Positions 17,205 to 25,188 of a stretch of DNA of 48,152 bases are shown piece after piece. The notes below the pieces were generated by a model. That model had not been told where the DNA came from. It saw only the letters and a program-made list of their open reading frames with translations, and did not search any database. The stretch's first letter is position 1, and the number at the start of each line of letters is the position of its first letter. A program made the translations under genes and the position numbers. The stretch lies in the NCBI GenBank assembly GCA_947346365.1, contig CANAAV010000020.1, positions 1 through 48,152 on the forward strand. Reading direction: 5' to 3'. The stretch is from an uncultured Flavonifractor sp. Lineage in GTDB: Bacteria; Bacillota; Clostridia; Oscillospirales; Oscillospiraceae.

Positions 17205-18113
17205 TCAGACCACCTCCATATCTTCCAGCTTGGCAAAGCGGGTGTAGATGAAGATTAAAAGGCCGGTGATGACCAGCAGCAGCACCGACAGCGCCGCGCC
17301 CAAGGGCCAGTTGCGAATGGAGCCAAACTGATTTTTGATGATATTGCCGATGTAAAGCACTTTGCCGCCGCCCAACACGTCAGACACGGTGTAGATGCCC
17401 AGAGAGGGAATAAACACCAAAATAATGGCGGAAAAGATGCCGGGGAAGGTCAGGGGCAGGGTGACCTTCAAGAAGGTCTGCACCGGAGTGGCCCCCAGGT
17501 CGGAGGACGCCTCCAGCAGAGATTTTTGCAGCTTTTCAATAGTGCTGTACAGGGGGAGCACCGCAAAGGGCAGCATGTTGGTAATCATGCCCAGCACCAC
17601 CAGCGCATCAGTGTAAATAAACGTGATGGGGTGGTCGGTGATACCGCTCCACTGGAGAAAGGTGTTGATAGGCCCGCTGGTCTGAAACAGGAGCAGCCAG
17701 CTGTTGAGCCGCATCAGGGAGTTGGTCCAAAAGGGGATCATAATGAGCATAATCAGCTTGGAGGCCACCTCCGGCGGCTTGCGGGCAATGTAATAGGCGA
17801 AGGGGTAGCCAAGCCCCAGGCAGAGCACAGTGGTAAACACCGCCACCTGAAGAGATTTAAGGATAACCTTAAAGTAGGTGGTATCCAGCAGGGTCTGATA
17901 GCTCTCCAGAGAGAACTCGTATACCACGTCGCCGAACACGCCCCGGGACATAAAGCTGATATAGATGATAAACAGCATGGGGATGGTGACGAAAAGAATC
18001 ATCCACACGGACACCGGGCCCGCCTGAGCCAGGGCCGGAAGGGTTTTGCGCCGCACGTCCCGGCGGCGATTGATGGCCTGAAGGCTGCTGGCATCGTCTA
18101 TCGGCTTTTTCAT
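17205..18113 (-). CDS. ABC importer permease, PotB type
   Basis: The 302-residue permease begins with a basic cytoplasmic N-terminus, then VSVWMILFVTIPMLFIIYISFM. The EAA motif is SLLEASSDLGATPVQTFLKVTLP near residue 205. It forms the heterodimeric channel with the next gene product. The ATG at 18113 lies 3 nt from the stop of the ATPase gene, so the genes are tightly coupled. Confidence 0.9.
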   Translation of the reverse strand: MKKPIDDASSLQAINRRRDVRRKTLPALAQAGPVSVWMILFVTIPMLFIIYISFMSRGVFGDVVYEFSLESYQTLLDTTYFKVILKSLQVAVFTTVLCLGLGYPFAYYIARKPPEVASKLIMLIMIPFWTNSLMRLNSWLLLFQTSGPINTFLQWSGITDHPITFIYTDALVVLGMITNMLPFAVLPLYSTIEKLQKSLLEASSDLGATPVQTFLKVTLPLTFPGIFSAIILVFIPSLGIYTVSDVLGGGKVLYIGNIIKNQFGSIRNWPLGAALSVLLLVITGLLIFIYTRFAKLEDMEVV

Positions 18114-18116
18114 GGC

Positions 18117-19199
18117 TCAGCCCCCCTGCACGGCGGACTTTTTAATGGCCACCGACTTCTCCGGCCGCCAGAATATGTAAACCGGATCGCCTTCCTGGAA
18201 TTGTTCGTCCTGCTCGAAGCGGGAGAACTTGGTCTCGGTGCCATCCTTCATGTCCAAAGCGGTTTTAATTACCGTGCCCATATAGGTGAAGTCCTTCACC
18301 GTGCCCGGCAGGTCAAAGCCCTCCACCGGAGTTTTAGAGGCCTCCAGGTATTCCGGACGGATGGACACATGCATCTGCTCACCCACCTGGAACCCCTCGC
18401 CTAAGGTGCTCAGCAGGCCTGCCTGTGTCTCCACCAGCACCCGCCTGCCGTCTACAGCCTTGACCGTACCGTCAAAAATATTGGACTCGCCGATAAATCC
18501 GGCCACAAAGCGGGTCTTGGGATGGTCGTAGATGGTGCGCGGGTCATCCAGCTGCTCAATCACGCCGCCGTTCATAACGGCGATGCGGTCGGACATGGTC
18601 AAGGCCTCCTCCTGATCGTGAGTGACGTAGACAAAGGTGATGCCCAGCTTGCGCTGGAGGCGCTTGAGCTCGATCTGCATCTGCTTGCGCAGCTTGAGAT
18701 CCAGCGCCCCCAGGGGTTCGTCCAGCAGGAGTACCTTGGGCCGGTTGATCAGCGCCCGGGCAATGGCCACCCGCTGCTTCTGCCCGCCGGAGAGCTCGTC
18801 TGGCTTGCGCTTTTCGTATCCGTTAAGCTGCACCAGAGTGAGCATTTCCGCCACCCGCGCGGCAATTTCGTTTTTGGGCACCTTTTTGATGGTCAGCCCG
18901 TAGGCCACGTTGTCGTAGACTGTCATGTGGGGAAACAGGGAGTAATTCTGGAACACCGTATTTACGTCCCGCTGATAGGGCTCCTTGTTCTCTACCCGCT
19001 CCCCCTGGACCTTAATGATGCCGGAGGACGCATCCTCAAAACCGGCGATCATGCGCAGGGTGGTGGTCTTGCCGCAGCCGGAGGGTCCCAGGAGGGTCAG
19101 GAATTCCCCTTCCTGTATCTCCATGTTCATTTTTCGGACCACTAAATTGGAACCGAACCGCTTTTCCACGTTTTCCAGGGAAACAATGGATTCCGCCAT
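18117..19199 (-). CDS. ABC importer ATPase, PotA type
   Basis: The 360-residue ATPase has Walker A GPSGCGKTTTLR near residue 38, a Q loop (VNTVFQNYSLFPHMT), signature LSGGQKQRVAIARALI near 135 and Walker B VLLLDEPLGALD, followed by VTHDQEEA. A C-terminal regulatory beta domain (TOBE, residues about 280-350, with IRPEYLEASK) is the mark of PotA/MalK-type importers. The ATG at 19199 is chosen because GAGGTGAGG lies upstream and the protein then starts MAESIVSLENVEKRFG. It is the first gene of the frl transport and catabolic operon, about 79 nt after a strong promoter. Confidence 0.92.
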   Translation of the reverse strand: MAESIVSLENVEKRFGSNLVVRKMNMEIQEGEFLTLLGPSGCGKTTTLRMIAGFEDASSGIIKVQGERVENKEPYQRDVNTVFQNYSLFPHMTVYDNVAYGLTIKKVPKNEIAARVAEMLTLVQLNGYEKRKPDELSGGQKQRVAIARALINRPKVLLLDEPLGALDLKLRKQMQIELKRLQRKLGITFVYVTHDQEEALTMSDRIAVMNGGVIEQLDDPRTIYDHPKTRFVAGFIGESNIFDGTVKAVDGRRVLVETQAGLLSTLGEGFQVGEQMHVSIRPEYLEASKTPVEGFDLPGTVKDFTYMGTVIKTALDMKDGTETKFSRFEQDEQFQEGDPVYIFWRPEKSVAIKKSAVQGG

Positions 19200-19284
19200 G
19201 TGTGCCCTCACCTCATTTTTGTGTACTTTATAGAAAATACCCGTCATATTTTGAGAAGATTCGCCGTTCTCCTCGCTTGCTTGC

Positions 19285-19313
19285 ATAATAGCACAGCCGC
19301 AGAGTGATGGCAA
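19285..19313 (-). promoter_or_regulatory. sigma-A promoter of the frl operon
   Basis: Minus strand TTGCCA (19308-19313), 17-nt spacer, TATTAT (19285-19290). It reads into potA, frlB and beyond. Confidence 0.8.
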
Positions 19314-19412
19314 GCACTTTTTACAGATAAGTAAAAAATATTTTCATACCAATTTTGCCGCGAGAAAAAATTTGTCGCGCAGATATGGCGGAATTTTAAG
19401 AAATTTTTCAAT

Positions 19413-19434
19413 TATCACCTTGTATTTGGCGATA
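19413..19434. promoter_or_regulatory. candidate operator between the frl operon and its regulators
   Basis: TATCACC, 8 nt, GGCGATA is an inverted repeat with one mismatch, extendable outward to CAATT and AATTG-like arms with a bulge. It lies between the divergent promoters, where a GntR/UTRA repressor would be expected to bind. No experimental support. Confidence 0.4.
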
Positions 19435-19477
19435 AATTGGTTTGAAATTAAAGCTCACTCATTTATTGTTTACACCG

Positions 19478-19506
19478 TTGCACCGCTTTACGGACTGTGG
19501 TAGGAT
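19478..19506 (+). promoter_or_regulatory. sigma-A promoter of the GntR gene pair
   Basis: TTGCAC (19478-19483), 17 nt, TAGGAT (19501-19506), about 34 nt upstream of the ATG at 19540. Confidence 0.7.
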
Positions 19507-19539
19507 AAGCGTAGTGACAGGCCGGAGGAGGCAGAGTAA

Positions 19540-20289
19540 ATGCAGGAGTACAGGGCCAGACCCAGGGAGCGGGCGGAAGAGCTGCTGGAGGGATATCTGT
19601 TGGAGCACAGGCTGAAGCCGGGGGACCGGCTGCCGCCGGAGCGGGAGCTGAGCCAGCTGTGGGGACTCAGCCGCTCTACCCTGCGCACCGCCATTGCCCA
19701 CATGGAGCAGGACGGCCTGTTGTACAGCCGGGAGGGTTCTGGCAACTATATCGCCGCGCCGAAATATAACCGGGACCTGCGCGGCCTTTTATCTATGAGT
19801 CAAGCCGCCGCAGCCCAGGGCCTGCGGGTGGAGACCCGGCTGCTCGACATCAAGCGCATGGAGTGCGGCAAGGATTTGGCCCGGCGGTTTGGGCGGATGC
19901 TGGGTGCGCCCGTGTATAAAGTGGCCCGTCTGCGCTGTGTGGACGCAGCGCCGCTGATGCTGGAGACCGCTTTTATTCCAGCAGAGCTGGCGGAGGGATT
20001 AGAGTACAAAGAGCTGGAGCGGCGCTCACTTTTTTCTGTCTTGGAGGAGGACTATGGTCTCGTGCCGGAGCAAGGGGATGAAAAAGTGGGCATCACTTAC
20101 GCCACCGCCGGAGAGGCTGAGCTGATGGGCGTTGCGGAGGAATCCCCTCTGTTCTGGATCGTCAGCCAGACCTATGACCGGCAGGCGGGACTGATCGAAT
20201 ACTGCCGGGCGGTGGCCCGCCCAGACCGAATGCGGCTGACCACGGTGCTCGAGCGCCAGGGCGAGGAGGAGGATATCCATGAGACATGA
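19540..20289 (+). CDS. GntR-family regulator with UTRA domain (first of pair)
   Basis: The 249-residue regulator has an N-terminal winged helix (residues about 8-75: HRLKPGDRLPPERELSQLWG, then SRSTLRTAIAHMEQDGLLYSREGSGNYI) and a C-terminal UTRA ligand domain (about 95-240), the HutC subfamily layout. Such proteins usually repress sugar or amine catabolic genes and are released by a phosphorylated sugar ligand. It is divergent from the frl operon and is most simply its repressor, like FrlR. GGAGGAGG precedes the ATG. The end overlaps the second GntR gene by 11 nt. Confidence 0.9.
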   Translation: MQEYRARPRERAEELLEGYLLEHRLKPGDRLPPERELSQLWGLSRSTLRTAIAHMEQDGLLYSREGSGNYIAAPKYNRDLRGLLSMSQAAAAQGLRVETRLLDIKRMECGKDLARRFGRMLGAPVYKVARLRCVDAAPLMLETAFIPAELAEGLEYKELERRSLFSVLEEDYGLVPEQGDEKVGITYATAGEAELMGVAEESPLFWIVSQTYDRQAGLIEYCRAVARPDRMRLTTVLERQGEEEDIHET

Positions 20290-21016
20290 AGACGCCATCG
20301 GCCCCAATTCTCCCCTATACCTTCAGCTCAGGGAGTTGATTCGCGGCAAAATCGAAAACGGTGAATACCTGCCGGGCACGGCAATCCCTTCCGTGGGAGC
20401 GCTGGCGGAAACCTACGGCATTCACCGCCTGTCTGTGCGTTCGGCGGTATCCGCCCTCATCGGCGAGGGACTTTTAAAGGCCGTCCAGGGCAAGGGCATT
20501 TTTGTCGTAGGGGACAAGCTGGAACAGGAGCTGGAGAGCGTCGGCGGATTTCGTCAAAACATGGTGGCCCAGGGAAAAAAGGCCGAAACCCGCGTACTGG
20601 TCAAAACCCTCCGTCCAGCAGGAGCCGCCTATGGCGCCCTCCTGGGCGTCCCGGCGGATACGGCGCTGTATTTCATCAAGCAGGTGTGCAGCGTGGGCGG
20701 CGAACCGGTCTCCCTGGAGGAGATCTATCTTCCGGCGGAGCTGGTTCCCAATCTGGATAAGGTGGATTTAGGCGTATTCTCCATTCTGGAGATTCAGGAT
20801 TTTTACGGCATTATCCCGGTCCGGGGAGAACAGAGCTTGGAGATCACTCAGCTCAATCCCGCTGACGCCCGGCAGCTGGGGGTAGAACCTGGCCGGGGTG
20901 TGCTGCGCCTGCAATGCGTCAGTTATGACGGTGGGGGCCGGGCCGTGGAGCTCACCCGGACCTACACCCGCGGAGACCGCTGCACCTTCAGCGTCCATTT
21001 TCAGAGGGAGTACTAG
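20279..21016 (+). CDS. GntR-family regulator with UTRA domain (second of pair)
   Basis: The 245-residue protein is a paralogue-type partner of the preceding regulator. Its winged helix (YLQLRELIRGKIENGEYLPG, HRLSVRSAVSALIGEGLLKAVQGKGIFV) is followed by a UTRA domain (residues about 90-240). The two are clearly diverged in sequence, so they probably read different ligands or operators. The start codon overlaps the previous gene, and GGAGGAGGA precedes it. The TAG stop is immediately followed by GCCTTGTTTGA, the repeat end found at four other stop codons here, then a strong terminator. Confidence 0.9.
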   Translation: MRHEDAIGPNSPLYLQLRELIRGKIENGEYLPGTAIPSVGALAETYGIHRLSVRSAVSALIGEGLLKAVQGKGIFVVGDKLEQELESVGGFRQNMVAQGKKAETRVLVKTLRPAGAAYGALLGVPADTALYFIKQVCSVGGEPVSLEEIYLPAELVPNLDKVDLGVFSILEIQDFYGIIPVRGEQSLEITQLNPADARQLGVEPGRGVLRLQCVSYDGGGRAVELTRTYTRGDRCTFSVHFQREY

Positions 21017-21040
21017 GCCTTGTTTGATCACTGGCAGGAT
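21014..21040. repeat. dispersed repeat end R5 at a stop codon
   Basis: TAGGCCTTGTTTGATCACTG starts with the stop codon of the second GntR gene. Only the left end of the family is present; a terminator stem follows directly. Confidence 0.55.
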
Positions 21041-21042
21041 GC

Positions 21043-21084
21043 AAAAGCGGCCGGAGGGATCTTCCTATGCCTCCGGCCGCTTTT
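21043..21084 (+). terminator. Rho-independent terminator of the GntR pair
   Basis: AAAAGCGGCCGGAGG (21043-21057) pairs exactly with 21070-21084, ending in TTTT and a T-rich run. Confidence 0.85.
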
Positions 21085-21135
21085 CTCCTATTTCACCCCT
21101 TTAGGTAGGTCTTTTTACCCCCTTTGCCAGCAGAA

Positions 21136-21173
21136 AGCGGGGCGGAACATATCTTAATATGTCCCGCCCCGCT
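21136..21173 (-). terminator. terminator of the dipeptide importer operon
   Basis: A stem of 17 pairs with one mismatch (21136-21152 with 21157-21173) around a 4-nt loop, with TTTC on the minus-strand side. It lies 30 nt beyond the last ATPase gene. Confidence 0.8.
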
Positions 21174-21203
21174 CTTCTATTCACTTTCTCATCCCGCCGC
21201 GGC

Positions 21204-22163
21204 TCACTGATTGGCCGCCTCCACATTGTGGCAGGCGACAAAATGGCCCGGGCAGTACTCCCGCAGCTGGGGGTCCTGCTCAAAGCACGCAGGAGTGGCA
21301 TAGTTGCAGCGCACGGCAAACCGGCAGCCGGGCTTGGGGTCAATCGGCGAAGACAGCTCCCCCTTGAGGAGAATGCGCTGCTGCTGCTGCCGGATGCTGG
21401 GTCTGGGAATCGCAGAGAGCAGAGCCTTGGTGTAGGGGTGCAGGTTATTGGAAAACAGCTCCTTTGCGCTGCACAGCTCCACCATCTGCCCCAGGTACAT
21501 GACCATGATGTTGTCCGAGATATGCTTCACGACCGACAGATTATGGGTAATGAACATGTAAGTGAGACCGTGCTCTTCCTGGAGGTCCTGCATCAGGTTC
21601 AATATCTGGGCCTGAATGGACACGTCCAGGGCGGACACCGGCTCATCACAGACGATGAACTTGGGGTCCAAAGACAATGCCCGGGCGATGCCGATCCGCT
21701 GGCGGCGGCCGCCGTCCAGCTCGTGGGGGTAGGAGTTAATAAACCGCTGGTCCAGACCTACCACCCGCATCAGCTCCTTCACCCGCTCCTCCCGGGCCTC
21801 CTTTTCGGGACACAGGCCAAAAATCTGGAGGGGCTCGCCAATGATATCGCCTACGGACATGCGGGGATTCAGCGAGGAATAGGGGTCCTGGAAAATAATC
21901 TGCATCTTCCGCCGCAGAGCGTGAAACTGCTCCTGGGAAACGTTGGTAATGTTTTCTCCCTCGAAAAAAATCTCGCCGCCGGTGGAATCCAGCAGACCCA
22001 AAACCACACGGCCCAAGGTGCTCTTGCCGCAGCCGGACTCGCCCACCACGCCCAGGGTCTCGCCCTCAGGAATAGAAAATGTGACGTCGTCCACCGCGTG
22101 CAGCATACCGGAGGCAGTCTTAAAATATTTTTTCAGGTGTTTGACCTCAAGCAGGCTTCCCAT
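21204..22163 (-). CDS. oligopeptide/dipeptide ABC importer ATPase, DppF/OppF type
   Basis: The 319-residue ATPase has Walker A GESGCGKSTLGR near residue 40, signature region LDGGRRQRIGIARALSLDPKFI near 150, Walker B FIVCDEPVSALD, and the Opp/Dpp-specific C-terminal domain with the Cys cluster CRFAVRCNYATPAC. The signature is LDGGRRQR rather than LSGGQQQR. Its ATG (22163) overlaps the stop of the partner ATPase gene. It energises the permease pair together with that partner. Confidence 0.92.
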   Translation of the reverse strand: MGSLLEVKHLKKYFKTASGMLHAVDDVTFSIPEGETLGVVGESGCGKSTLGRVVLGLLDSTGGEIFFEGENITNVSQEQFHALRRKMQIIFQDPYSSLNPRMSVGDIIGEPLQIFGLCPEKEAREERVKELMRVVGLDQRFINSYPHELDGGRRQRIGIARALSLDPKFIVCDEPVSALDVSIQAQILNLMQDLQEEHGLTYMFITHNLSVVKHISDNIMVMYLGQMVELCSAKELFSNNLHPYTKALLSAIPRPSIRQQQQRILLKGELSSPIDPKPGCRFAVRCNYATPACFEQDPQLREYCPGHFVACHNVEAANQ

Positions 22164-23143
22164 TACGCCTCCTCCTTCCCAAACAGATGACAGCGGATGG
22201 TGTGTCCCGGCGAAACCTCATGAGGCTTTGGGGGAAGCGTCTCACACTCCGGCCGCCGGTGGGGACACCGGGGACAGAAATTGCAGCCCTGCGGCAGCGC
22301 CATGGGGTCGGGCATCAGACCGTCAATGGGGGTAAGCCGGTCGGTATCCTTATCCAGATCGGGAATCGCGCCAAACAGCCCTACCGTATACGGATGGTGG
22401 TGCTCGCCCTCATAAATGTCCTCCAAGGCGCCGTACTCCACCACCTCGCCGGCGTACATAATAGCCACCTTATCACACATCTCGGCCACCACGCCCAAAT
22501 CGTGAGTGATGAGGATCATGGAGGTCTTGAGCTCCTCCTTTAACCGGCCCATCATCTCGATCACCTGGGCCTGAATGGTCACGTCCAGAGCAGTGGTGGG
22601 CTCGTCGGCGATGAGCAGGCTGGGATTACACGCCAGGGCGATGGCGATGACCACCCGCTGCTTCATGCCGCCTGAAAATTGGTGGGGATAGTCGTTAATC
22701 CGCTCGGCGCTGATGCCCACCAGCTCCAGCATCTCACAGGCCTTGCGCAGGGCGTCGGCCCGGGACAGCTTCTGATGCAGCCGGATTACCTCGCTGATCT
22801 GATCGGCCACGGTCTTGACCGGATTTAAAGCGGTCATTGGATCCTGGAAAATCATAGAGATTTTATCGCCCCGGATCCTGCGCATCTCTTTGGGCTTCTT
22901 TTTCAGCAGATCCTCGCCCTCGAACACGATCTCGCCGGCTTTGATCTTTCCAGGCGGGTTGGGCACCAGGTTCATGATACCCAGAGCGATGGTCGTCTTT
23001 CCGGCGCCGGTTTCCCCCACCAGACCCAGGGTTTCTCCCTGCGCCAGCGAGAAGCTCACGCCGTTGACAGCCTCCACCACGCCGCCGTCCGTCTCATAGT
23101 GGATGGTCAGATCCTTAACTTCCAGAAAATTTTTCTCACTCAT
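22163..23143 (-). CDS. oligopeptide/dipeptide ABC importer ATPase, DppD/OppD type
   Basis: The 326-residue ATPase has Walker [14 protein letters not shown] near residue 40, signature [19 protein letters not shown] near 150, Walker [15 protein letters not shown], the switch His in ITHDLGVV and the C-terminal cysteine cluster [14 protein letters not shown] seen in DppD/OppD proteins. It is 13 nt downstream of the permease gene and overlaps the second ATPase gene. Confidence 0.92.
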   Translation of the reverse strand: MSEKNFLEVKDLTIHYETDGGVVEAVNGVSFSLAQGETLGLVGETGAGKTTIALGIMNLVPNPPGKIKAGEIVFEGEDLLKKKPKEMRRIRGDKISMIFQDPMTALNPVKTVADQISEVIRLHQKLSRADALRKACEMLELVGISAERINDYPHQFSGGMKQRVVIAIALACNPSLLIADEPTTALDVTIQAQVIEMMGRLKEELKTSMILITHDLGVVAEMCDKVAIMYAGEVVEYGALEDIYEGEHHHPYTVGLFGAIPDLDKDTDRLTPIDGLMPDPMALPQGCNFCPRCPHRRPECETLPPKPHEVSPGHTIRCHLFGKEEA

Positions 23144-23156
23144 GCCTGCGCCCTCC

Positions 23157-24053
23157 TTATCTCTTCAGACGCGGGTCAAGCGCATCCCGCAGGCCATCGC
23201 CAATCAGGTTCATGGACAACACGGCCAGGAAAATGGCAATACCGGGGAAGAGGACCATATGGGGATAGTCCCGGAAGTACGTCCGCCCGGCGGAGAGCAT
23301 GGCGCCCCACTCTGGGTTGGGCGGCGCGATGCCCAGGCCGATAAAGCTCATAGACGCCGCGGAAATGATGGCCCGGCCTACGCCCATGGAGGCCTGAACA
23401 ATCAAGCCAGACAAGGAGTTTGGCACAATATGCTTGCTGATAATGCGGGAATTGCTGGCGCCAATCGCCCGGGCGGCTTCCACATACTCCTGCTGCTTGA
23501 TGGACAAAATGGAGGAGCGGAGAATCCGGGCGTAGTTGGGAATGGAAGCCACACCCACGGCGATCATCGTGTTTACCAGGCCGGGGCCCAGCGCCGCGCA
23601 GATGGAGATGGCCAGAATGACGCTGGGAATCGCCATCAGAATGTCGATAAAGCGCATCAGCGTATTATCCAGCTTGCCGCCGTAGTAACCGGCCAAGGCG
23701 CCGATCAAGCCGCCGCACAGCAGGCCGATGCCCACGGAGATAATGCCGATGGTCAGGGAGACCCGGCCGCCATACAGCAGGCGGCTGAATACATCACGGC
23801 CCAGGTTGTCCGTGCCGCACAGGTGCTGAAGCGAAGGACTGGCAAAAATTTCATAGTAATTCTGCTCATCAAAGCCGTAAGGGGCAATGATGGGAGAGAA
23901 AATCACCATGAGGATCATCAGAAGAATCAAAAGCATTCCGAACAGGGCCAGGTGGTTCTTTTTAAACCGGCCCCAGACCTCCTGGAACTGGCTCTTTTTC
24001 TTGGCCGCAGGCGCAGGCGCTGCCGCGCCGCCAGTCTTTACCGCCGTCTTCAC
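23157..24053 (-). CDS. dipeptide importer permease, DppC type
   Basis: The 298-residue membrane protein starts with an unusual basic, Ala/Pro/Lys-rich cytoplasmic tail, then FKKNHLALFGMLLILLMILMV, about six segments in all. The ATPase contact motif is EAARAIGASNSRIISKHIVPNS near residue 190. The start overlaps the upstream permease gene by 4 nt. Confidence 0.92.
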   Translation of the reverse strand: MKTAVKTGGAAAPAPAAKKKSQFQEVWGRFKKNHLALFGMLLILLMILMVIFSPIIAPYGFDEQNYYEIFASPSLQHLCGTDNLGRDVFSRLLYGGRVSLTIGIISVGIGLLCGGLIGALAGYYGGKLDNTLMRFIDILMAIPSVILAISICAALGPGLVNTMIAVGVASIPNYARILRSSILSIKQQEYVEAARAIGASNSRIISKHIVPNSLSGLIVQASMGVGRAIISAASMSFIGLGIAPPNPEWGAMLSAGRTYFRDYPHMVLFPGIAIFLAVLSMNLIGDGLRDALDPRLKR

Positions 24054-25030
24054 GATGCCGCCGCCCCCTTTACTTCTTCTTTTTTGCTGCTCTTGGCCTT
24101 TTTGCCCACGTAAAGGGCTTTAATCCGAGGATCGATAAAGGCGTACAGGATATCCACCAACAGGTTAACTACGGTAAAGGAGATGGCGATCATCAGCACG
24201 CCGCCCTGCACCACCGGGTAGTCCCGGGCGGTGATGGAGTCCACCATCAGCTTTCCAATGCCGGGGATTGCAAAAATCTGCTCTGAAATAACGGCTCCGC
24301 CCAGGCCGTGGCCAAACTGCATCCCCAACACCGTGATGATGGGAATCAGCGCATTGGGCAGAGCGTGGCCCATGACAACCTTCAGCTCCGTCTGGCCCTT
24401 GGCCTTGGCCGTGCGGATGTAGTCCTGGCGGACTACGTCCAGCATGGCGGAGCGGGTCTGCCGCATCACCGTGGCCGCCTGCACCAATCCTACGGTAATC
24501 GCGGGCAAAATCCAGTACTCCGGCCCGTAAAAGCCCGAGGAGGGCAGCCACTTGAGGTTGACAGAAAAGACGATAATTAGCATCAGACCCAGCCAGAAGG
24601 AGGGAATCGAGATGCCGGCCAGGGCCAGAACGCGGGATACGTTGTCAAAGATGGTATATTGCTTTACCGCCGATACAATGCCGAAGATAATGCCTATGAT
24701 GGCGCCCACCACCGTGCACAGTATAGACAGCAGCAGCGTAGTGGGGAAGCGCTCAAGCAGCTCCTTCGTCACCGGCTGCTTGGAGCTATAGGAGGTTCCC
24801 AGATCGCCGTGGAGCATGTCCCATATGTAGCGGACATAGCGCACGGGCAGCGGATCGTTGAGGCCCAGCTCTTCCCGCAGCTCCTCTACCTGCTCCTCGG
24901 TCGCCTCGCCGCCCAGAATCTGCCGGGCGGGATCGCCGGGGGTGAGGGCCAGCATGATAAAAATAATCAGCGTTACGCCCAGGATAACAGGGACAAGCAT
25001 CAGCAGTCGTTTTCCGATGTATTTCAGCAT
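24050..25030 (-). CDS. dipeptide importer permease, DppB type
   Basis: The 326-residue membrane protein begins MLKYIGKRLLMLVPVILGV, the usual DppB start, with TPGDPARQILGG in the first loop and the EAA-like contact IRTAKAKGQTELKVVMGHALPNA near residue 210. The ATG at 25030 is chosen by this match; the frame is open further upstream across a long inverted repeat. It is separated from the binding protein gene by 158 nt containing that repeat. Confidence 0.92.
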   Translation of the reverse strand: MLKYIGKRLLMLVPVILGVTLIIFIMLALTPGDPARQILGGEATEEQVEELREELGLNDPLPVRYVRYIWDMLHGDLGTSYSSKQPVTKELLERFPTTLLLSILCTVVGAIIGIIFGIVSAVKQYTIFDNVSRVLALAGISIPSFWLGLMLIIVFSVNLKWLPSSGFYGPEYWILPAITVGLVQAATVMRQTRSAMLDVVRQDYIRTAKAKGQTELKVVMGHALPNALIPIITVLGMQFGHGLGGAVISEQIFAIPGIGKLMVDSITARDYPVVQGGVLMIAISFTVVNLLVDILYAFIDPRIKALYVGKKAKSSKKEEVKGAAAS

Positions 25031-25096
25031 AGCTCTGTTAAGCGGCCCACATCCGGGGAAACGGGCCGCCCACTCCTTTCCTTCAGAGTAGGTATA

Positions 25097-25165
25097 CAAG
25101 GGCCCAAAGGCTTTCCTTCCATACACGTATCTATGTCTGATGTACAGTCAGCCTTTGGGCCCTTG
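25097..25165 (-). promoter_or_regulatory. intercistronic 16-bp hairpin between dppA-like and dppB-like genes
   Basis: CAAGGGCCCAAAGGCT (25097-25112) and its exact complement (25150-25165) enclose 37 nt. Such stems after a binding-protein gene commonly lower downstream transcription or protect the upstream mRNA, giving more binding protein than permease. Confidence 0.65.
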
Positions 25166-25188
25166 CGCTGATCTATATTACCTGGGGC

